Part shown: piece after piece, positions 1 to 6,141 of the stretch | How positions within the stretch are numbered: the stretch's first letter is position 1 | How the letters are laid out: each line of letters begins with the position of its first letter | Source: JBHJOF01 sp050330055 | Lineage (GTDB): Bacteria; Pseudomonadota; Alphaproteobacteria; Kiloniellales; JAKSDN01 | Direction of reading: 5' to 3' | DNA length: 15,082 bases | Assembly (NCBI GenBank): GCA_050330055.1 | Contig: JBHJOF010000411.1 | Coordinates: 1-15,082, forward strand | Program-made: the position numbers and the translations under genes | Notes under the pieces: generated by a model | Database searches by the model: none | What the model saw: the letters and a program-made list of their open reading frames with translations, nothing else | Told to the model about the DNA's origin: nothing

Positions 1-263
1 GCCGGCACGGTCCCGGACTTGTCGCCGAGATAGCGCCGGGCGGCCTCGGCCAAGCGGGCGGCGGCCTCGGTCTTGCGGGCCTGCGCCGCCTCGTCGGCCG
101 GGCTGAGCGGCCCTTTGCCGCGTTGGCTCGCGGCCTCGATCAGGCGGCCTGCATCCGTGCCTTCGGCCGGTGTTAAGGTTTCTTGCGGCGAGCCGCCGCG
201 GTCGCGGTGGGCAGGTGCGGGCGATGACATGTCACCCGACTCCGGTCTGCCGGTCTCAGTCAA
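1..263 (-). CDS. Partial CDS of unknown function (N-terminus, runs off left edge)
   Basis: An open minus-strand frame of 87 codons runs from a TTG at 263-261 to the window edge without a stop. The TTG was chosen because AGGAG lies six bases upstream (271-275 on the minus strand). An in-frame ATG at 230-228, eleven codons later, is the alternative but has a poorer ribosome site. The first 35 residues are rich in Pro, Gly, Ser and Thr and look disordered. They are followed by an Ala/Arg/Glu-rich, probably helical stretch containing RLIEAASQRGKGPLSPADE and later AARRYLGDKSG. No signal peptide or membrane segment is visible. I do not recognise the family, and only the N-terminus is here. It is the last gene of the minus-strand run and has its own 343-base upstream region with two CtrA-like sites. 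Codon use is GC-biased like its neighbours, which supports real coding. Confidence 0.6.
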   Translation of the reverse strand, partial: MTETGRPESGDMSSPAPAHRDRGGSPQETLTPAEGTDAGRLIEAASQRGKGPLSPADEAAQARKTEAAARLAEAARRYLGDKSGTVP

Positions 264-379
264 TTCGTTCTCCTGATCTGTATCAAGACCTTGCGCGCCG
301 TCACGGTCTCAGGCCGGAGTGCCACTCCCCCACCGGGCAGGCACCATACTAGGTCTCGCGCGACAGTCATACAGGAACG

Positions 380-387
380 ATGGTTAA
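380..387 (-). promoter_or_regulatory. TTAACCAT motif, candidate CtrA half-site
   Basis: Read on the minus strand this is exactly TTAACCAT, the 8-base motif described for CtrA-bound promoters in alphaproteobacteria. It overlaps a GTTAAC hexamer (383-388) and lies about 117 bases upstream of the TTG start at 263. Binding is inferred from the motif only. Confidence 0.35.
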
Positions 388-458
388 CGAACTATACCTC
401 TGACAGGGCGCTTGCGGGCTCGCAGCTGCCATTTGCGGCCGAAAAGCCGCGCGGCACC

Positions 459-472
459 GTGACGATCGTCAC
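459..472. promoter_or_regulatory. 14-bp perfect palindrome, candidate operator
   Basis: GTGACGATCGTCAC is a perfect 14-base palindrome lying between the two TTAACCAT motifs upstream of the left-edge gene. It has the size and symmetry of a site for a dimeric repressor or activator. No regulator gene is visible in the window, so its cognate protein is unknown. Confidence 0.35.
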
Positions 473-484
473 TCCTGCACAACA

Positions 485-492
485 TTAACCAT
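485..492 (+). promoter_or_regulatory. TTAACCAT motif, second candidate CtrA half-site
   Basis: An exact TTAACCAT on the plus strand, inverted relative to the copy at 380-387 and 97 bases from it. It sits inside a short inverted repeat, AACAT-TAACC-ATGTT (481-495). Two exact matches in about 110 bases of a GC-rich genome are unlikely by chance, but function is inferred. Confidence 0.35.
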
Positions 493-606
493 GTTGGCCA
501 GGCTGCGGCCCCAAAAGGAAAAGCGACAGGACAGGCCGCCGCGAGCCGCCCGGCCGGGCCGCGTGCCGCCGAGATAGATGGAGCCCACAAAAAAATTTTT
601 GCCGAG

Positions 607-993
607 TCAGACCAGGATGATGGAGTCGTCCACCAGGCCGGCGATCTGGCCGGCAACGCTGCTATCCCAATCGACGCCGCCGATCTCGAGCACCAGATCG
701 GGGTTGGCGAAATTGCCGGTACCGCCCGTATCGACCAGCAGGATGCTGGATTCGCCATGCGATATGGCCCGCAAGTAGAGGTCGATGTTGTTGCTGCCCG
801 GCTGGCCCATAAGCACGTCGCCCAGGTCGAGCACATCGCCGCCGTTCGGGTTGCTGAACGCGATGGTCGCATCGGCCGGAATGACCGGCGCCGCCTGGGG
901 CAGCTCGAGATGGGGCTCGACCAGCCGAGGCTCGTTCTGATTGTCCGCCAGCAGCCCGGCGACCTCGCCAGGCAGGAATCCGATCTTTCCCAT
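607..993 (-). CDS. Small protein consisting mainly of a type I secretion C-terminal target domain (VCA0849-like)
   Basis: This encodes 128 residues from an ATG preceded by GAGGGTGG; an in-frame TAG lies about 60 bases upstream, so it is not the tail of a longer frame. Residues about 42-128 resemble the type I secretion C-terminal target domain known from large RTX adhesins (VCA0849 class). The features seen are an Asp/Leu-rich VLDLGDVLMG, then NNIDLYLRAI, a beta hairpin with ILLVDTGGTGNF, and a closing hydrophobic stretch GLVDDSIILV. Residues 1-40 are a short Pro/Glu-rich lead with no repeats and no Sec signal peptide. Proteins with this tail are normally exported by an ABC/MFP/TolC channel and are usually very long. 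This one carries almost only the signal. It lies downstream of the TPR gene on the same strand and has its own candidate promoter. It could be a mini-cargo, a secretion competitor, or a remnant of a lost adhesin. Confidence 0.75.
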   Translation of the reverse strand: MGKIGFLPGEVAGLLADNQNEPRLVEPHLELPQAAPVIPADATIAFSNPNGGDVLDLGDVLMGQPGSNNIDLYLRAISHGESSILLVDTGGTGNFANPDLVLEIGGVDWDSSVAGQIAGLVDDSIILV

Positions 994-1127
994 TCCACCC
1001 TCGCAGAAGCAGACCGCCCCCGGGCCGCCTCAGTACGATGCTAGAGCCTTGTTCTGCCGCCGACTCTCGCGGCAGCCCGCCCTGCCCCTGGTTAATTCGC
1101 TTAAGCTTAAAACATTGACTCTATTGC

Positions 1128-1156
1128 ACTTTATCCTGCGCCCTCAGAAATATCAA
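1128..1156 (-). promoter_or_regulatory. Candidate sigma70-type promoter for the 993-607 gene
   Basis: On the minus strand TTGATA (1156-1151) is separated by exactly 17 bases from TAAAGT (1133-1128), matching 5/6 and 4/6 of the -35 and -10 consensus. It lies in an AT-rich island, just upstream of a TTAAGCTTAA palindrome (1101-1110), and about 135 bases ahead of the start at 993. This suggests the gene is not only read through from the TPR gene. Confidence 0.45.
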
Positions 1157-1276
1157 CTGAATCCGTAGGCGCCGCTCCGCCTTGATCCATCATCACGGTG
1201 GGATGCGACTGCACGGCGCCCGGCCCACAGAACGGCGCTCGGATTGAAGGACCGACGCGGTCTGGCCCTGCTGCAG

Positions 1277-2863
1277 CTAGGCCGGGCGGCAGCCGGTCAC
1301 CGTTTCCTTCAAGGCCGCCGAGATGCGCCGCAGGACCATGTCCCAGGCACCGGGGGTTTCCGGGCGGAACAGCCGCAGGCCCGGGTACCACAGGCTTTCG
1401 CCCCGCTGGCTATCCGAGCCGCCGACACTCAGCCAGCGCCAGGAGGAACCGCAGGGCGCCAGGCAGAAGGTCGGCCGGCCGATGGCGGCCGCCAGATGGG
1501 CCGTGGTGCCGGCGGCGGCAATCACCAGGTCGAGAGCGGCGAGCTGCGCGGCAAAGTCGTCTAGGCTTTCGGCGGGGTCGATCGCCGGGTCGCCGTGGAT
1601 GCGAAGGCCTTCTCCGACCAGGGCGGCGACCTCGGCTTCCGCCTGGCCGTGCTGCAGGTCGATGAAGAGGCAGCCCTCGGTGCCGAGCACCGGCCGCCAG
1701 TCGCGCAGCCCCGGAAAGGCCAGCGGCCCGGTCTCGGCAGGACTGGGTCGCCAGGCCATGCCGATCACCCGGCGGCCCTCGGCCAGCTCCCGGTAGTTGC
1801 GCCGCAGATAGCCGGCAACCGCCTCGTCCGGCTGCAGGTAGGTTGCGGCGCGGGGAAAGGCGGCCCGGTGCTTGCGGAACAGCCGGCCCAGCCCGGAGAG
1901 CGGGATCTGGAGATCGAACTCCGGCCCCTCGTCGCCGCTGGCGCCCGGCCCTTTCGACCGCGGCCCTTCCGTGCGCAGTTGGCCGGCCGCCCTGGGAAGC
2001 ACCGCGAAGGTGGGGAAGGAGCGGTCGAACAGGCCGGCCAGGCTCGCTGCGCACTCCACCAGCACCTCGCCGTCCAGCGCCGCAAGCTCGGGCAGCAGGC
2101 CGGCGAAGAGGATCTGTTCGTCGACACTGTCCTCGCTCCAGACCAGCAGGCGCCGGCCGCTGAGCGGCGCGCCGTCCCACAGCGGCTTGTCGAGGGCGCG
2201 CAGGATTTCGGCGCCCTGTCGGGTCTTCCAGCGCCAGGCGTACTCGTCCCAGCCCTCCTGGAAGCGGCCGGTGGCCAAGAGGGCTTCGGCCAGATTGACG
2301 TGCGCCTCGGCGAAATCAGGCGCCAGGTGGACCACCTCCTGGAAGATCGAAAGCGCCAGCTCGCTCTTGCCGAGATCGCGCAGCGTCAGGCCCAGGTTGT
2401 TCAGCGCCTCGCGGTGCTTGGGCTCGAGCTTGACCGCAGCATGATAGGCGGTCAGCGAATCCTTCAACTTGCCCTGGGCGGCCAGCACGTTGCCGAAGTT
2501 GGTCAGGGCATCGGCGTTCTGCGGCTTGAGCTGGATGGCCCGGCGGCAAGCCTCCTCGGCCGCCTCCAGCTCGCCCAAAGCCTGACGGACGGTGGCGAGG
2601 TTGCTCCAGAAATGAGGGTTGTCCGGCTGCAGCTCGACGGCCCGCTGCAGCCGCTCGGCCGCCCTGTCGAAGCGCTCGTACTGGGCGTCGATCACGCCCA
2701 GGAAATGCAGCGCCTCCACGTTGTCCGCGTCGGCCGCCAGGATGCGCCCATAGATCGCCGCCGCCTGGTCCAGCCGACCCGCCCGATGAAATGCCAGCGC
2801 ACGCTGGAGCAGGACCCGGTCATCTCCCGCCGCGCCGCTGGCAGCGCTTTGCTCCTCGGCCAT
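1277..2863 (-). CDS. TPR protein with glycosyltransferase-like C-terminal domain
   Basis: This encodes 528 residues from the ATG at 2863, chosen because GGAAGG lies five bases upstream; a GTG at 2893 would add ten residues. Residues about 17-212 form six tetratricopeptide repeats with the usual spacing, for example ALTNFGNVLAAQGKL and ALNNLGLTLRDLGKS. They end in FQEGWDEYAWRW and LWDGAPLSGRRLLVWSED, the junction typical of TPR proteins fused to a GT41/GT9-like domain. The C-terminal half carries FIDLQHGQAEAEVAAL, an AALDLVIAAAGTTAHLAAAIGRP segment like the nucleotide-sugar-binding end of such enzymes, and SLWYPGLRLFRP. The usual glycine-rich GLGDE-type motif after the TPRs is replaced by SVDEQILF, so catalytic activity is not certain. 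An 18-residue low-complexity insert (about 297-314) interrupts the domain. A role in glycosylating surface or secreted proteins is inferred from the family and its neighbours. Confidence 0.85.
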   Translation of the reverse strand: MAEEQSAASGAAGDDRVLLQRALAFHRAGRLDQAAAIYGRILAADADNVEALHFLGVIDAQYERFDRAAERLQRAVELQPDNPHFWSNLATVRQALGELEAAEEACRRAIQLKPQNADALTNFGNVLAAQGKLKDSLTAYHAAVKLEPKHREALNNLGLTLRDLGKSELALSIFQEVVHLAPDFAEAHVNLAEALLATGRFQEGWDEYAWRWKTRQGAEILRALDKPLWDGAPLSGRRLLVWSEDSVDEQILFAGLLPELAALDGEVLVECAASLAGLFDRSFPTFAVLPRAAGQLRTEGPRSKGPGASGDEGPEFDLQIPLSGLGRLFRKHRAAFPRAATYLQPDEAVAGYLRRNYRELAEGRRVIGMAWRPSPAETGPLAFPGLRDWRPVLGTEGCLFIDLQHGQAEAEVAALVGEGLRIHGDPAIDPAESLDDFAAQLAALDLVIAAAGTTAHLAAAIGRPTFCLAPCGSSWRWLSVGGSDSQRGESLWYPGLRLFRPETPGAWDMVLRRISAALKETVTGCRPA

Positions 2864-2969
2864 ACCCGCCTTCCAGCCGCCATGCCGGCGCACACTCCCA
2901 TACCATAGCCCATAATGCCAAGGGAGTGGCCCACGGGGTATTGGGTCATTCTGACTTCAGCCTATCGAA

Positions 2970-2988
2970 GGGGAAAGCGTCCTTCCCC
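2970..2988. repeat. Short inverted repeat between methyltransferase and TPR genes
   Basis: GGGGAA and TTCCCC flank a seven-base loop in the gap between the two minus-strand genes. No T-run follows in the direction of transcription, so it is not called a terminator; it could weakly stabilise an mRNA end. Confidence 0.3.
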
Positions 2989-3015
2989 AGGGTCGCGGCG
3001 GGGCCGAAGATGCGT

Positions 3016-3774
3016 TTAGCCGTCCTTGCCGCCAATTTCGCAGCAAACGATCCGGTAGCCTACATCCAGCATATCCAGAGCCAAAAGATGACCGTTACGC
3101 TCGGCCCATCGCCCGCTTGAAAGGTCGGCGCGGAGCCTTGTCAAGCCGGCGTCGGCATCAATCCGTGCGAAGGCGGACATGGCGCTTCGTATTTCGGCGC
3201 TGAGGTAGGATTCCGGCCTGCGCCAATAAGCGCAGAGCAGGCCGTCGATGCAATCATGTGGGATGGGAACCGGGTCCATATGCACCGGCCCAATCATGCG
3301 TTCCAGTATCGCCGTTAGGGCGGTGGAACTGGGAAAAATCGTACGGTCATTGGCCGCTATCTCGGGAAAATAGTCATCCGTCAGCCAGAATGGCGCGGCA
3401 TCAGGAACCCATGTCAGCAGAACGGCACGCTTCCGCGCTACCCGCCCCATCTCACCGAGACCGCGCTCAAGGTCCATCCAATGATGAGCGCTCAGAACCG
3501 CCATTGCCGCATCGACAGAGGCGGTTTCCAGAGGCAGCGCCTCCGCCGATCCCTGAAGGCAGGGCGCGGCTTCCGTGGGACGTTGCCGTATCATCACTTC
3601 GGATGGTTCAACCGCCAGCACAGTTCGGCCGAGCGGCTCATATGAGCCTGTCCCAGCGCCGATGTTCACCACACTTGTGGCGTCTCCGAGCGCCGCATCG
3701 ACAGCCGATGCGATCCGGTGATCCGGCCGACGAAACTCCGCGTAGTTACGTCCAATGCTGTCGTAGAGAGCCAT
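3016..3774 (-). CDS. Class I SAM-dependent methyltransferase
   Basis: This encodes 252 residues. The N-terminus YDSIGRNYAEFRRPDHRI is typical of small methyltransferases of the Methyltransf_11/25 type. Motif I is VVNIGAGTGSYE (35-46), the acidic end of strand 2 is AVEPSEVM (54-61), and SAEALPLETASVDAAMAV (76-93) matches motifs II/III, followed by HHW. The substrate cannot be told. The start at 3774 is the only sensible ATG, although the ribosome site (TTGGA) is weak. The gene interrupts the secretion/surface cluster. By hand count of four 60-base lines its GC is about 55-65 percent, against about 75 percent for a line in the TPR gene, and its codon use is less biased. It is bounded downstream by the TPR gene and upstream by about 360 bases containing a mobile-type repeat, so later acquisition is plausible. 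It is probably unrelated to type I secretion. Confidence 0.85.
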   Translation of the reverse strand: MALYDSIGRNYAEFRRPDHRIASAVDAALGDATSVVNIGAGTGSYEPLGRTVLAVEPSEVMIRQRPTEAAPCLQGSAEALPLETASVDAAMAVLSAHHWMDLERGLGEMGRVARKRAVLLTWVPDAAPFWLTDDYFPEIAANDRTIFPSSTALTAILERMIGPVHMDPVPIPHDCIDGLLCAYWRRPESYLSAEIRSAMSAFARIDADAGLTRLRADLSSGRWAERNGHLLALDMLDVGYRIVCCEIGGKDG

Positions 3775-4131
3775 GCGTCCAACTGTCGAACAGTGCCAGG
3801 ATTTTCAATGACCTCGTTGGGGGCCCATCCATCAAGTGCATCGTAGAATTTCAAACCGACCCACTACCGCCCACGGCACAACGATTCCGCCCGCCAGTCT
3901 TGAAGCTAAACGGCATATCGCCCTTGGCAGGGCTGGTCCCGGGACCTTCGCAGCCGGCGCGGGGAGGACGGCAAGCAGGCTGCCGGGGCGTCCCGCCCCC
4001 GCTCGGGCTTGCGCGGCCGTTACTGCCCCTAGAGCATTTTCAGGCGAAGTGGAAGCCGGTTCGCCGTCCGAAAATGCGACCAATCAATAAGTTATAGAGC
4101 ATGATCCGATTCGATCGGATCGGATTATGCT
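3775..4131. other. Intergenic region between methyltransferase and RTX gene
   Basis: No gene can be defended here. A minus-strand frame at 3854-3666 (62 codons, starting MKFYDALDGWAPNEV) overlaps the methyltransferase start. It reads like protein for its first 25 residues but matches nothing I recognise, and it may be a remnant. The right third (4030 onward) is the 105-bp palindromic repeat. Confidence 0.5.
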
Positions 4132-4134
4132 CTA
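4030..4134. repeat. 105-bp palindromic intergenic repeat (RIME/Bru-RS-like)
   Basis: The element begins TAGAGCATTTTC and ends ATTATGCTCTA. It is made of two hairpins. The first pairs GCATTTTC (4034-4041) with GAAAATGC (4070-4077) and, inside it, GGCGAA (4043-4048) with TTCGCC (4060-4065). The second (4095-4134) is a 40-base near-perfect inverted repeat with outer arms TAGAGCAT/ATGCTCTA. From memory this arrangement and sequence closely resemble the dispersed palindromic intergenic elements of Rhizobiales and Brucella, which have a similar length. The last three bases form the stop codon of the adjacent RTX gene. Confidence 0.75.
4095..4134 (-). terminator. Stem-loop at the end of the RTX gene, possible terminator or mRNA-stabilising hairpin
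   Basis: Eight base pairs, one mismatch and seven more base pairs close an eight-base loop immediately at the stop codon of the 5640-4132 gene. The following minus-strand sequence is only moderately T-rich (TATAACTTATTG), so Rho-independent termination is possible but not classical. It is the second half of the 105-bp repeat. Confidence 0.4.
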
Positions 4135-5640
4135 GGCGCCGACGAAGACGTGGTCCGCCGCGGTAGCACCAATGCTGAAATCGGTCGCGGTCGTGCCGAC
4201 AAGGCTGGCAATCGGCACCAGACCGCTGCCATCGCCTGCAGCCGACTGATCGATCGCCACGCTGCTGTCGGTGCCATCCTGCGTCACCAGAACACGGGCC
4301 GCGCGCTGGGCGCTCGAAAGCGCCACGGCGAGGTCCGCCTGCAGGTCGTCGAACAGGGCGTCGAGATCGAGCACGTCATGCGCTGCGCTCAGGCTGTCGA
4401 AATTGATGATGGTGTCGATGCCGTGGTCCCGAGCTGAGATGACGATGCGATCTGATTCATCGGGGTTCGCCCCTGGATCGATCACGTCGTTGCCCGGCCC
4501 ACCATTCAACAGATCGCTGCCATCGCCGCCGAGCAGCGTATCGTCGCCGCTGCCCCCCAGCAGCGTGTCGTCCCCCGGGCCGCCATCGAGCACCACGGCC
4601 ATCGGACCGCTGGCCAGCAGGAAATCGCTGCCGTCGCCGCCGCTGACAGTTGCGACGTCGCCGGGGTTGTCATCGGCGATGAAAACTTCGTCACCGGAAT
4701 TGCCCGGGCTCGATGCCGGGTCCGGTCCGATCCCGTCCAAAGTGAAGGCGTCGGGCGTACGGTCGAAGAAGAGGCTGACGGTGGCGGTGTCGGACTGGCC
4801 GGCGCTGTCTGTGACCGTGTAGGTGAAGCTGGCCGTGGCGCCGCTCTCCATGTCGAGCAGGCTGTCGAAGCCGAGGAAGGTCACGGTCTGGGTCGCGACG
4901 TTCAGAGTCACATCGCCGTTCGGATCGTTGACTTCGGTGATGGTAAGGTCGGTGCCGCTGTCGTTGCGCAGCAGCGCCGCCGCCGGTATCTGGAAAAGCT
5001 CGTTGTAGTTGGTGATGACCTGATCGTCGAGGGCGGCGGGCAGCAGCGGCGGCCCGGGCGGCGGAGGCGGCCCGGGCGGGGTGGTGCCGGCATCGCCGGG
5101 AGTGGCCCCGTCATCGAGCGTCAGCAGCAGGTTCTTGTCGGACTCGTTCTCGGCAGGCAGCAACGTGCCGAGGTCCGCGACGGTCCCGTTCGGCGCTTCT
5201 TCGGCCGCGTCCCCGGAGGGCGGTGTATCGGGGTCCGAATCGCCGTCAGAATCGAAGCTGTTGAAGGCCTGGGCGCTGCCGCCCCCGTCGCTGGCCGGCG
5301 GGGGCGCGGCGGGCTCTTCGCCGACGGCTGGCGCGAAGGCGTGCTCGAGCGTGGCGATGACCAGCGCGTTGCCGGGGCCGGCCAGGCCTCCGCCGGCGTC
5401 CTGCGTCAACACCTGAACCAGATTCTCGAAGACCAGCAGGGTGCCGTCGGGCAGCGTGATCTCCAGGTCATTGCCCTGGGCTGCGCGCTGCAGCTCCAGC
5501 GGATCGAGGACCGGGCCGAGCGTGCCGTCGCCGGCGATGTCGGCGATCTGGTAGATCACACCAGGTTCCGTGGGGATGCGGGCGCCGCTCTCGTAGATCG
5601 TCGTCGTGCCCGGAGGCGTCGCAGTAACCTGAGCTGTCAT
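4132..5640 (-). CDS. RTX-type calcium-binding, probably type I-secreted surface protein (paralog 1)
   Basis: This encodes 502 residues from an ATG with GGAG seven bases upstream. Residues 1-103 are a conserved module shared with the gene at 7869-6142 (MTAQ, ATPPGxTT, PGVIYQI, GNDLxxTLPDG, AGGGLAGP, LVIATLExAFAPA). The GNDLxxTLPDG part recalls the prefix domain of BapA-like adhesins. An acidic linker and a proline run (PPGPPPPPGPP, about 187-198) follow, then a cadherin/Ig-like unit (about 204-292) with LLRNDSG and ASFTYTVTDSAGQSDTATVSL. RTX nonapeptides come next (about 332-390, five GGxGxD units), then a C-terminal domain (about 397-502) homologous to that of paralog 2 and ending HVFVGA. There is no Sec signal, as expected for type I cargo. 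The stop codon lies in the 105-bp repeat. Export through the nearby TolC proteins is inferred. No LapG-type cleavage site is obvious in the N-terminus. Confidence 0.85.
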   Translation of the reverse strand: MTAQVTATPPGTTTIYESGARIPTEPGVIYQIADIAGDGTLGPVLDPLELQRAAQGNDLEITLPDGTLLVFENLVQVLTQDAGGGLAGPGNALVIATLEHAFAPAVGEEPAAPPPASDGGGSAQAFNSFDSDGDSDPDTPPSGDAAEEAPNGTVADLGTLLPAENESDKNLLLTLDDGATPGDAGTTPPGPPPPPGPPLLPAALDDQVITNYNELFQIPAAALLRNDSGTDLTITEVNDPNGDVTLNVATQTVTFLGFDSLLDMESGATASFTYTVTDSAGQSDTATVSLFFDRTPDAFTLDGIGPDPASSPGNSGDEVFIADDNPGDVATVSGGDGSDFLLASGPMAVVLDGGPGDDTLLGGSGDDTLLGGDGSDLLNGGPGNDVIDPGANPDESDRIVISARDHGIDTIINFDSLSAAHDVLDLDALFDDLQADLAVALSSAQRAARVLVTQDGTDSSVAIDQSAAGDGSGLVPIASLVGTTATDFSIGATAADHVFVGA

Positions 5641-5707
5641 CGTCTATCTCCAAGCCAACCGCAGGCGGCGCCCCACGGGCCGCAGCCTGCGCGTTCCATA
5701 ACTTGCG

Positions 5708-5750
5708 GTGCCGAGCGGCCGATTTCGGCCGGCATCCCCTGTCTCGGCAC
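5708..5750 (-). promoter_or_regulatory. Two-layer stem structure in the 5' leader of RTX paralog 1
   Basis: Outer arms GTGCCGAG (5708-5715) and CTCGGCAC (5743-5750) are perfectly complementary. Inside them is a second perfect hairpin, CGGCCGA-TT-TCGGCCG (5716-5731). In the minus-strand transcript this would fold into a strong structure ending about 68 bases before the start codon. No T-run follows, so a leader element is more likely than a terminator. Function is unknown. Confidence 0.4.
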
Positions 5751-6017
5751 CCCACCCAAAATCCGGCGACGCGCAGCGCGAAGACCGGGCGATTTGTTAA
5801 CCTTATTGGTAATTTAGGATAGATCGTCTGCTTTGGCGAACAGCTTTCTCTGTGGAAAATTTGAGCCCTTCAGCGGATCCGGAGCGGGCTGCGACCGGGG
5901 GGCCGACAGGGCGCAGGCGGCCGTGGGGGAGTTAGGCTGCCGGCGGCGCTCCAGCCCGCCGGTAGCTCCAGTTCCAGCGCTCGCCATTGGGGATGTCAGG
6001 GCAAAGCCGGCGGAGGG

Positions 6018-6054
6018 AAAAAGAAAATGGGGCGCCGCTACCTGCGGACGCCCC
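6018..6054 (-). terminator. Intrinsic terminator after RTX paralog 2
   Basis: On the minus strand GGGGCG-T-CCGC pairs with GCGG-CGCCCC around the loop AGGTA, and is followed by ATTTTCTTTTT. A GC-rich stem with a U-tract is the classical Rho-independent form. It lies about 90 bases after the stop at 6142 and implies that the two paralogs are separate transcription units. Confidence 0.8.
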
Positions 6055-6141
6055 AACCGAAATCTGAATCGAAACCCGGTGGGCCAGGCCGGAATCAAGC
6101 TGGCCGATCGAGCACCCCTAATTCAGGCGCTTACAAACAAA

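Larger units (their letters stand above)
264..606. other. Intergenic region upstream of the left-edge gene
   Basis: No gene is supported here. It is probably the promoter region of the minus-strand gene starting at 263. It holds two TTAACCAT motifs in inverted orientation, a 14-bp perfect palindrome at 459-472 and a GC palindrome at 548-559. Just after the stop of the 993-607 gene is an A/T block (about 590-600) without a clear preceding stem, so no terminator is called. TAGTAT at 351-346 on the minus strand is a possible -10, but no convincing -35 goes with it. Confidence 0.6.
5641..6141. other. Intergenic region between the two RTX paralogs
   Basis: No gene is seen in these 501 bases. On the minus strand it holds, in order, the terminator of the upstream paralog (6054-6018), a GC-rich stretch of no evident function, an AT-rich segment around 5790-5830 that probably contains the promoter of the 5640-4132 gene (no clean -35/-10 pair), and a two-layer stem structure in the leader (5750-5708). 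Confidence 0.6.

Noticed and set aside
1595..2908. 437-codon plus-strand open frame antisense to the TPR gene
   Set aside because: It exists because the GC-rich third positions of the minus-strand gene leave few stops. It has no domain, and the opposite strand encodes clear TPRs.
3666..3854. 62-codon minus-strand frame starting MKFYDALDGWAPNEV
   Set aside because: It overlaps the methyltransferase start for more than half its length and matches no family I know. At most it is a remnant, so it was not called as a gene.
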